12,467 bases of DNA. Source: Bacteroidales bacterium (GTDB lineage: Bacteria; Bacteroidota; Bacteroidia; Bacteroidales; UBA7960). This document shows positions 6,659-12,467 of the stretch, piece by piece. Positions within the stretch are counted from its first letter, which is position 1. Each line of letters opens with the position of its first letter. Where the stretch lies: assembly GCA_007131125.1 (NCBI GenBank), contig SLRE01000289.1, positions 1-12,467 of the forward strand, in the 5' to 3' direction. The translations under genes were made by a program, and so were the position numbers. Under the pieces are notes generated by a model, which did not search any database, was not told where the DNA came from, and saw only the letters and a list, made by a program, of their open reading frames with translations.

Positions 6659-7423
6659 TTACTCCCCGCACTTGTTAAAGACGGTTGCCGAGGCCTGGGC
6701 CGTGGGCATTATCAGCATGTCGTTCACATTTACATGTTCAGGAAGGGTCGCAACAAATACTACAGCCCTGGCCACGTCGTCTCCATTCAAAGGCCGGTAT
6801 CCCTCGTAAACCTTTTTGGCCTTTTGAATGTCTCCGTGAAATCTGACTTCGGAAAATTCCGTTTCGGTGGCACCCGGGCTTACATTGCTAACCCTGATCC
6901 CGTATTGAACCAGATCCATGCGCATGCCCAGGGAAAGGGCATCCACAGCTTTTTTCGTTGCGCAGTATACATTGCCTTTGGGGTAGGTTTCCTTGCCCGC
7001 AATCGAGCCAATATTGATAATGTGCCCGTTTTTTCTTTCGGTCATTCCCGGAATTACCGCACGGCTTGCGTAAAGCAGCCCCTTCAGGTTCGTGTCAATC
7101 ATTTTTTCCCAGTCTTCGATGTTTCCTTCTTCTATGCCACTCAACCCAAGGGCCAACCCTGCGTTGTTCACCAATACATCTATCCTCCTCCATTCCTCCG
7201 GAAGCTTGCTTATGGCCTGCTCTGTTTGCTGCCGGTTGGAAACATCAAACGAAAGGGACAATACCTCCACAGAATATTTTTCGTTTAAGGCTGTTTTTAA
7301 TTTTTCAAGACGGTTTTTGCGCCTGCCGGTCAGGATCATCCGAAAGCCTTCTGAAGCAAAACGCCAGGCGCAGGCTTCACCTATGCCGCTGCTTGCACCG
7401 GTTATCATTATGGTTTTACTCAT
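6659..7423 (-). CDS. Short-chain dehydrogenase/reductase, YdfG-like (NADP-dependent 3-hydroxy acid dehydrogenase family)
   Basis: A 254-residue classical SDR, a cytoplasmic NAD(P)-dependent oxidoreductase. It has the nucleotide-binding TGASSGIG (residues 8-15), basic TGRR after beta2 (32-35) that favours NADP, NNAG (86-89) and the catalytic set N112, S140, Y153 and K157 (YCATK). The overall resemblance to E. coli YdfG is close: EEWRRIDVLVNNAGLALG, DWEKMIDTN, HIINIGSIAG and the C-terminal LPEHVNVN. YdfG oxidises L-allo-threonine, serine and other 3-hydroxy acids and reduces 3-hydroxypropionate precursors; the actual substrate here is inferred only from family. Its ATG lies within the last codons of the upstream membrane-protein gene (8-nt overlap ATGAGTAA), so the two are probably translated from one message, though no functional link between them is obvious. 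Confidence 0.92.
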   Translation of the reverse strand: MSKTIMITGASSGIGEACAWRFASEGFRMILTGRRKNRLEKLKTALNEKYSVEVLSLSFDVSNRQQTEQAISKLPEEWRRIDVLVNNAGLALGLSGIEEGNIEDWEKMIDTNLKGLLYASRAVIPGMTERKNGHIINIGSIAGKETYPKGNVYCATKKAVDALSLGMRMDLVQYGIRVSNVSPGATETEFSEVRFHGDIQKAKKVYEGYRPLNGDDVARAVVFVATLPEHVNVNDMLIMPTAQASATVFNKCGE

Positions 7424-8798
7424 TTTTTGTTTCTTTTTGACGGGAAGTGAAATCCCGGAATTTATATTTTATTTTTTCAAAGAATTCTATCAACCATCTG
7501 ATGGGCTGCCATTGAGATGCTTTCTGTATATCCGTTACCGTTATGAATGCAATCCATAAAAATGGCAAAGCGGGCACTTTGTACCTTACAAGGGAGCCGT
7601 AAACCTGCGTGGAAATGCCGATAAAAGTAAAAAACAGCAGGGTAAACAACAGGCCCATCCATGCAATAGGGGGTAGTCCCTTGTTCTTAATGGCTTTTAT
7701 CAGGAGCACGATGGTAATAAACTTTATAAACAGGTTTTCGATGGCAGACATTACAATCAAAGGAGAGGAGGAATCCAGCAGGTGGGGCCGAAAAAAAACA
7801 TTGATTAAGGCCTTTGGAGCAAATGCTGCAATCTCAGAAAAACGGGCTTGAAGATGCCTCACCTCAATGATGCTGCCCGCTTCCACATGCAGGGAGTATA
7901 AAACGGAATGATTTTGCTTGCGGGCCAGCAGTTCAATGATATCGTACTGTGGAAATACCTGCCCAATACCTAAGGCAAGAAGTCCCGAAATGAGGGTGAC
8001 CGACAGAAAAACCACCGATGGATTTTGGAATTTCCTTTTCAGAGAGAAATAAAAAGCCAGCAGGCAAGGGATGAATAAAAACAGCACATAGGGCTTTAAA
8101 AGAGTAAACATGAAGGTGACAAAAGCCAATGCTGCGGTATTCCACAGGGTTATTTTTTTCTGGTAGAAAACCCGGTGCACCATAAACAACCATAAACCGA
8201 ATATGCCCATCAGCAGGCCTTCTTTGATGATTCCCGAAGCCCAGAAAAGTACCGAAGGCATCAAAACAATACCACCCAAAAGCCATTGTGCTTTTTCCCT
8301 TGGGGAAAAATTAATAGCAAAGTGGTATATCCCTACCAGCCCTGCAAAGGAAACAAAATTCAAAACCACGTTGTGTACATGCAGATAACCGAATGAAAAC
8401 AGATGAACCAGGGCATTAAAACGGATCAACACCCGGTTGTCGTTATAAAGAGGGGAGTCCCATGGACGATACCAATGGCCTATTTCCGAATAATAAACTT
8501 CAAGGTGCTCCTGACGGGAACTTATCCCGGTAAGCATCTTCAGGTAGTCCATTGGATTTTCATGGACAGCCGAAAACATCACTTTTCCCTGCCTGAAAAA
8601 GCTGAGAAAATCTGCTGTGTCAGGGTCAAAATAAAGGGTATAGGCCAGAATAAAGGCCAAGCCGCTGAAACATTTAAACAGGAACAAAAAGGCAAGAGTC
8701 CTGAAACCAATAAAAGGGGTGTTGCGAAAAAAACCACCGTATTTAATAACGCCAAGGAACAGAACTACCCAAAACAAAGTATAAACGGCTTCCAGCAT
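7416..8798 (-). CDS. Polytopic membrane protein, possibly a GT-C-like glycosyltransferase or polysaccharide polymerase
   Basis: A 460-residue integral membrane protein with roughly ten hydrophobic segments and no family I can name with certainty. The first two segments (about 4-19 and 30-55) are followed by a long, probably extracytoplasmic loop (about 56-120) beginning YFDPDTADF. An acidic D-x-D near the start of the first large loop is typical of GT-C glycosyltransferases that use lipid-linked sugars. A later stretch, LFWASGIIKEGLLMGIFG, resembles a motif common in Bacteroidota membrane proteins annotated as hypothetical or polymerase-like. The C-terminus is basic and cytoplasmic-looking (FFEKIKYKFRD). 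The ATG at 8798 gives a membrane segment immediately; a promoter core only 8 nt upstream would make the message nearly leaderless. It overlaps the downstream dehydrogenase by 8 nt. The glycosyltransferase idea is inference from topology. Confidence 0.75.
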   Translation of the reverse strand: MLEAVYTLFWVVLFLGVIKYGGFFRNTPFIGFRTLAFLFLFKCFSGLAFILAYTLYFDPDTADFLSFFRQGKVMFSAVHENPMDYLKMLTGISSRQEHLEVYYSEIGHWYRPWDSPLYNDNRVLIRFNALVHLFSFGYLHVHNVVLNFVSFAGLVGIYHFAINFSPREKAQWLLGGIVLMPSVLFWASGIIKEGLLMGIFGLWLFMVHRVFYQKKITLWNTAALAFVTFMFTLLKPYVLFLFIPCLLAFYFSLKRKFQNPSVVFLSVTLISGLLALGIGQVFPQYDIIELLARKQNHSVLYSLHVEAGSIIEVRHLQARFSEIAAFAPKALINVFFRPHLLDSSSPLIVMSAIENLFIKFITIVLLIKAIKNKGLPPIAWMGLLFTLLFFTFIGISTQVYGSLVRYKVPALPFLWIAFITVTDIQKASQWQPIRWLIEFFEKIKYKFRDFTSRQKETKNE

Positions 8799-8805
8799 AA
8801 TTTTT

Positions 8806-8813
8806 CAAAGATA
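8806..8813 (-). promoter_or_regulatory. Possible -7 element (TATCTTTG) for the membrane protein/dehydrogenase unit
   Basis: The minus strand reads TATCTTTG, identical to the element ahead of the permease operon. It ends 7 nt before the ATG at 8798, so the transcript would be leaderless or nearly so. No TTG is correctly spaced upstream. Confidence 0.4.
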
Positions 8814-8838
8814 ATTCTTAATTGCCAAAGAAATGTTT

Positions 8839-8867
8839 TTGTGGCTGCGCATAGTTAAGTATTTTTG
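8839..8867 (+). promoter_or_regulatory. Probable purL promoter (TTG-N18-TATTTTTG)
   Basis: TTG at 8839-8841 (within TTTTTG) and TATTTTTG at 8860-8867 fit the Bacteroidota -33 and -7 elements with an 18-nt spacer. Transcription would start around 8873, about 23 nt before the chosen ATG at 8896. The leader has no Shine-Dalgarno sequence but an A-rich stretch (CATAAAAAAACCC), as is usual in this phylum. Confidence 0.65.
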
Positions 8868-8895
8868 CAAATCTTTGCAACTCATAAAAAAACCC

Positions 8896-11136
8896 ATGGA
8901 AAAAATGGATGCGCTTCCCCAGGTTAACGAAAAGGTAATCAAAGAACTTGGCGTTTTGCCCGAAGAATATGAAAAAATCAAAGAGTTTCTTGGCCGGGAA
9001 CCCAACTTCAATGAGCTGAGCATTTATGCAGTGATGTGGTCAGAGCACTGTTCCTATAAGAACTCCATCAAATGGCTGAAAACGCTTCCCCGAAAAGGAC
9101 CTCACCTTCTGGCAGAGGCAGGGGAGGAAAATGCCGGACTGGTGGATCTTGGCGATGGCCTGGCCTGTGCTTTCAAAATTGAATCGCACAACCATCCTTC
9201 TGCACTTGAACCCTACCAGGGTGCTGCCACTGGAGTTGGAGGCATCAACCGCGACATTTTCACCATGGGTGCCCGCCCCATTGCACAGCTTAACTCTCTG
9301 CGCTTCGGAAACCCTGAGCTTGAACGCACCAAATGGCTTCTCAAAGGGGTAGTAAAAGGCATTGGAGATTATGGGAATGCCTTTGGTGTTCCGGTGCTGG
9401 GAGGGGAGGTGTTTTTCGACGAATGCTTTAATACCAATCCCCTTGTCAATGCCATGTCCGTTGGGGTGATGAAAACCGGCAACACGGTTTCCGCCATTTC
9501 CTATGGTGCAGGTAACCCCGTTTTTATAGTGGGGTCTGCTACCGGAAAAGACGGCATCCACGGGGCAACCTTTGCATCTGAAGATATTACCGAATCCTCT
9601 GCCGACAAGATCCCCGCCGTGCAGGTGGGCGACCCCTTCCAGGAAAAACTTTTGCTGGAAGCTACACTTGAAGTGATCAAAACCGGGGCAGTTGTCGGGA
9701 TGCAGGATATGGGAGCTGCCGGTATTACCTGTTCCACCAGTGAAATGTCAGCAAAAGGTAAACACGGAATGATCATTCACCTCGACAAGGTGCCCATGCG
9801 GCAGAAAAACATGCAGCCCTTTGAGATTCTCCTGAGTGAATCTCAGGAAAGAATGCTGGTTGTGGTAGAAAAAGGACGGGAAAAAGAGGTGGAAGAGGTT
9901 TTTGAAAAATGGGACCTGAATTGTGTGCAAATTGGTGAGGTGATCGAAGGCGATATCCTGAAATACTATTTTCATGGAGAACTGGTTGCAGAGGTGCCTG
10001 CCGATTCGCTGGTGCTTGGCGGAGGCGCTCCGGTGTATGAGCGCGAATACCGTGAACCTGCCTATTTTGCTGAAAAAGATAAGTTTTCAATTGATCAGGT
10101 GCCCGAACCGGAGGATTTGAAAAAGGTTGCCCGCTTTTTGACCGGCCACCCCAACATTGCTTCAAAAAAATGGGTGACAGACCAATATGATACCATGGTG
10201 GGAACCAAAAACATGACTACCAACAATCCTTCGGATGCAGGGGTGGTGAACCTGAAAGGCACCCAAAAAGCCCTTGCTTTGTCGGTTGACTGCAATTCCC
10301 GCTATGTTTATGCTGATCCCATGACGGGCTGTGCCATTGCCGTGGCCGAAGCGGCAAGAAATATTGTTTGCGCCGGGGGAGTCCCTTCGGCCATTACCAA
10401 TTGCCTTAATTTCGGTAATCCATACAACCCTGAAGTTTATTGGCAGTTTGTCAATGCCATCAAAGGCATGAGCAGTGCCTGCGAAAAATTCAAGACCCCT
10501 GTTACCGGAGGAAATGTCAGCTTTTACAATCAGGCAACCTCCGGCAGCAAAACCGAACCGGTATTTCCTTCCCCGGTTATTGGCATGATGGGAGTGCTGC
10601 AGGACAAATCGCACCAAACCGGCATGGGGTTTCGCAAGGAAGGAGATCAGATCTTTTTGATCGGCAGCTCCCAGAACGACATCAACTGCTCGGAATACCT
10701 TTACAGTTATCATGGTGTGAAACTTTCCCCTCCTCCGCATTTCGATCTGGATGAGGAACACCGGGTACAACAGGTGCTTTATGAAGCTATTGTCAAAGGG
10801 CTTGTCAACTCAGCCCATGATGTGGCCGACGGAGGGCTGTTTATCGCCTTGTATGAAAGCGCAAAGGTTTTCAATAAAGGTTTCAGGATAGAATCCGATG
10901 CAGGGATCCGTAAAGATGCTTTTCTTTTCGGTGAAGCTCAAAGCCGCATTGTGGTGAGCGTTAGTCCTGAGAAAGAGGAAGAATTTGCCGAACTGATGGC
11001 TCTTTCAGATGTTGATTTTTCACTGCTGGGTGAAGTCAGCGGACAGGATGCTTTTATTGATGGAGAGAGCTACGGCAGCATTAAGGAATTGATCGGGGTT
11101 TCAGAAAGGGCTTTCCCGGAAATGATGGGAGAATAA
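8896..11136 (+). CDS. purL: Phosphoribosylformylglycinamidine synthase subunit PurL (small type)
   Basis: A 746-residue enzyme of de novo purine synthesis that converts FGAR, ATP and ammonia (from glutamine) to FGAM in the cytoplasm. Length matches the small PurL of Bacillus (about 740), which lacks the glutaminase domain and works with PurS and PurQ; neither is encoded nearby. Visible motifs are WSEHCSYKNS with catalytic His51, IESHNHPSALEPYQGAATG (about 95-113), DIFTMGARPIA, MGAAGITCSTSEMSAKG in the first half, and in the second half the repeat-domain motifs DPMTGCAIAVAEAARN, GGNVSFYNQ and HDVADGGLF. I chose ATG 8896 because the frame's upstream extension to 8833 overlaps the promoter and encodes 21 residues unlike the family; an ATG three codons later (8905) is also possible. 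It ends at a strong hairpin terminator. Function is secure. Confidence 0.97.
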   Translation: MEKMDALPQVNEKVIKELGVLPEEYEKIKEFLGREPNFNELSIYAVMWSEHCSYKNSIKWLKTLPRKGPHLLAEAGEENAGLVDLGDGLACAFKIESHNHPSALEPYQGAATGVGGINRDIFTMGARPIAQLNSLRFGNPELERTKWLLKGVVKGIGDYGNAFGVPVLGGEVFFDECFNTNPLVNAMSVGVMKTGNTVSAISYGAGNPVFIVGSATGKDGIHGATFASEDITESSADKIPAVQVGDPFQEKLLLEATLEVIKTGAVVGMQDMGAAGITCSTSEMSAKGKHGMIIHLDKVPMRQKNMQPFEILLSESQERMLVVVEKGREKEVEEVFEKWDLNCVQIGEVIEGDILKYYFHGELVAEVPADSLVLGGGAPVYEREYREPAYFAEKDKFSIDQVPEPEDLKKVARFLTGHPNIASKKWVTDQYDTMVGTKNMTTNNPSDAGVVNLKGTQKALALSVDCNSRYVYADPMTGCAIAVAEAARNIVCAGGVPSAITNCLNFGNPYNPEVYWQFVNAIKGMSSACEKFKTPVTGGNVSFYNQATSGSKTEPVFPSPVIGMMGVLQDKSHQTGMGFRKEGDQIFLIGSSQNDINCSEYLYSYHGVKLSPPPHFDLDEEHRVQQVLYEAIVKGLVNSAHDVADGGLFIALYESAKVFNKGFRIESDAGIRKDAFLFGEAQSRIVVSVSPEKEEEFAELMALSDVDFSLLGEVSGQDAFIDGESYGSIKELIGVSERAFPEMMGE

Positions 11137-11147
11137 ACCCATTGATC

Positions 11148-11192
11148 AAAAAAAAAAGGAACGGTTGCCCTCAGCAGCCGTTCCTTTTTTTT
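11148..11192. terminator. Bidirectional rho-independent terminator between purL and the M13 peptidase gene
   Basis: An 11-bp stem pairs GGAACGGTTGC (11158-11168) with GCAGCCGTTCC (11174-11184), with one G-T wobble and a 5-nt CCTCA loop. It is flanked by ten A on the left and eight T on the right, so it has a T-tract on either strand. It starts 11 nt after the purL stop and 15 nt before the end of the convergent peptidase gene, and so can serve both. Confidence 0.93.
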
Positions 11193-11207
11193 ATCAGGTG
11201 GATTTTC

Positions 11208-12467
11208 TTACCAGATCTCTGCCCGGTTTTCGGGTGCAATAAACCTGAGGGCAGATTCATCAATATCAAAAGCCTGGTAAAAAGCTTCAAGGTTGTAAAC
11301 TATTCCGTTTACCCTTGCTTCTCCGGGGGAGTGGGGGCCTTCGTTGAGCTGTCGCATGAGTTCCTGTTCGCGGATGTTGTTGCGCCATACCTGGGCATAA
11401 GCCAGGAAAAACCTTTGCTCCGGTGTAAAACCGTCGATAAGACCGGGCCGCCCGTCTTCCTCAAGCTTGTTTTGCAGGGCCTGGAAGGCAATGGTTAATC
11501 CTCCAAGGTCTGCAATGTTTTCACCAAGGCTGAGTTCTCCGTTTATGGTCAGAGTATCCAGCATTACATAGTTGTTGTATTGATCAACCAGCACCTCTGC
11601 CAGTTCTTCAAAACGTTTGGAATCATTTTCAGTCCACCAGTCACGAAGGTTTCCGTCAGGTGCATATCTTCGTCCCTGGTCGTCAAAACCATGGGTCATC
11701 TCGTGGCCTATCACCATGCCAATGGCCCCGAAGTTTACCGCATCATCACCGTCCATAAAGAAAAACGGGGGTTGCAGGATGCCTGCCGGGAAAACGATCT
11801 CATTCATGGTGGGGCTGTAATATGCATTAACGGTCTGGGGATTCATGAACCATTCGTCCCGGTCAACGGGTTCTCCGATTTTTTCCAGGTTTCTTTGGGT
11901 GTTGAAACGGCTGGCTTCCATCATGTTCAGCACATAAGCCCGATCGTATATCTCAAGACCCGAATAATCGGTCCACTTATCGGGGTAGCCGATTTTTACA
12001 TTCATGGATTCCAGTTTCTTGTGGGCTTGCTTCCTGGTTTCTTCACTCATCCAGGCCAGCTGATCGATTCGCTCAGAAAAGGCCTCCCTCAGGTGTTCCA
12101 CCAGGTCTTCCATTCTTTCTTTGGCCTCAGGAGGGAAATGGCGGTTTACGTATTCCTGCCCAAGCGCTTCGCCCAGGGCACGGTTTACGGAGCCTAGCGC
12201 ACGCTTCCAACGCTCCTGCTGGGATTTGCTTCCTGACATAACCCTTCCGTAAAAATCAAAAGAAGCCTCCTCAAAGTCGGCAGATAAAAAGGAAGCATTG
12301 GAGCGCAGCAAATTCCAGCGCAGGTAGATTTTCCAGGTTTCCAGGTCGATATCCTGCAGGGTGGCGGAAGCTTCCCTGAAAAACTTGGGCTGGGAAACGT
12401 TCATGTCTTCTGGTTCAATGCCTAATTTGTCAAAGTAAACATCCCAGTTGATACCGGGTGCAAGGTC
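11208..12467 (-). CDS. M13 family zinc metallopeptidase (neprilysin/PepO-like), C-terminal part
   Basis: The frame is open to the right edge, so the N-terminus, including any signal peptide, lies outside; 419 residues are visible of a family that usually has about 650-700. The gluzincin active site is HEMTH in VIGHEMTHGFDDQGR (around 11691-11705), and the third zinc ligand is the Glu of GENIADLGG (around 11501-11526). The substrate-backbone motif NAYYSPTMNEIVFPAG and PPFF precede the zinc site, and the C-terminus ends APENRAEIW, close to the family's usual C-x-x-W ending but with Ala replacing the Cys. The upstream part, INWDVYFDKLGI and NVSQPKFF, is the typical helical domain. Members cleave oligopeptides outside the cytoplasm and are often lipoproteins in Bacteroidota; that location is inferred. 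An internal Met at 12404 is not the start, since conserved family sequence continues upstream of it. Confidence 0.95.
   Translation of the reverse strand, partial: DLAPGINWDVYFDKLGIEPEDMNVSQPKFFREASATLQDIDLETWKIYLRWNLLRSNASFLSADFEEASFDFYGRVMSGSKSQQERWKRALGSVNRALGEALGQEYVNRHFPPEAKERMEDLVEHLREAFSERIDQLAWMSEETRKQAHKKLESMNVKIGYPDKWTDYSGLEIYDRAYVLNMMEASRFNTQRNLEKIGEPVDRDEWFMNPQTVNAYYSPTMNEIVFPAGILQPPFFFMDGDDAVNFGAIGMVIGHEMTHGFDDQGRRYAPDGNLRDWWTENDSKRFEELAEVLVDQYNNYVMLDTLTINGELSLGENIADLGGLTIAFQALQNKLEEDGRPGLIDGFTPEQRFFLAYAQVWRNNIREQELMRQLNEGPHSPGEARVNGIVYNLEAFYQAFDIDESALRFIAPENRAEIW

Noticed and set aside
6614..7288. A long plus-strand open frame of 224 codons opposite the dehydrogenase gene
   Set aside because: It is antisense to a well-supported SDR with all catalytic residues, has no recognisable motif, and reads like a frame shadow.
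8403..8858. A 151-codon plus-strand frame running into the purL upstream region
   Set aside because: Antisense to the membrane protein gene and crossing the purL promoter; no domain or plausible start signal.
10162..10770. A 202-codon minus-strand open frame inside purL
   Set aside because: Entirely within a conserved purL coding region; composition and lack of motifs fit a shadow frame.
11148..11192. The A10 and T8 tracts as a repeat or mobile-element end
   Set aside because: They flank a GC-rich stem between convergent genes and are fully explained as a two-way intrinsic terminator.
1..12467. CRISPR array, defence island, prophage or integron
   Set aside because: No regularly spaced repeats, nuclease, integrase, transposase or toxin-antitoxin gene could be found on either strand.

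Overview
The window looks like chromosomal core DNA from a member of the Bacteroidota, probably an environmental Bacteroidales or Marinilabiliales-type organism. The evidence is the TAnnTTTG-type promoter cores ahead of several genes, the lack of strong Shine-Dalgarno sequences (A-rich leaders instead), a long LptF/LptG-type permease ahead of a ribB-type gene, and a PurL of the small type. I see no tRNA, rRNA, insertion sequence, CRISPR array or phage gene.

Layout, left to right. (1) 1-4007, minus strand: a probable operon read right to left, made of an LptF/LptG-family permease, two GT4 glycosyltransferases and the first codons of a riboflavin gene (ribB or ribBA). The permease stop and first glycosyltransferase start overlap (TGATG). 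The theme is cell-envelope glycolipid export and assembly. (2) 4208-5344, plus strand: a lipoprotein-like alpha/beta hydrolase of the prolyl-iminopeptidase (S33) type, divergent from the permease. (3) 5359-6489, minus strand: a complete NarL/LuxR response regulator, its rho-independent terminator, then a 105-residue stand-alone receiver-like protein that has lost the phosphoacceptor aspartate. (4) 6659-8798, minus strand: a two-gene unit of a large polytopic membrane protein overlapping a YdfG-like short-chain dehydrogenase by 8 nt. (5) 8896-11136, plus strand: purL, with the best-formed promoter in the window, ending at a strong hairpin that probably serves both convergent genes. (6) 11208-12467, minus strand: the C-terminal 419 residues of an M13 (neprilysin/PepO-like) zinc metallopeptidase that runs off the right edge.

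I found no convincing new multi-gene system; most genes belong to well-known families. The most unusual items are the degenerate receiver beside an intact response regulator with which it aligns without gaps, the operator-like inverted repeats inside and just after that regulator's predicted promoter, and the two glycosyltransferases sitting between the permease and the riboflavin gene. Promoter calls rest on motif matching by eye and have modest confidence.
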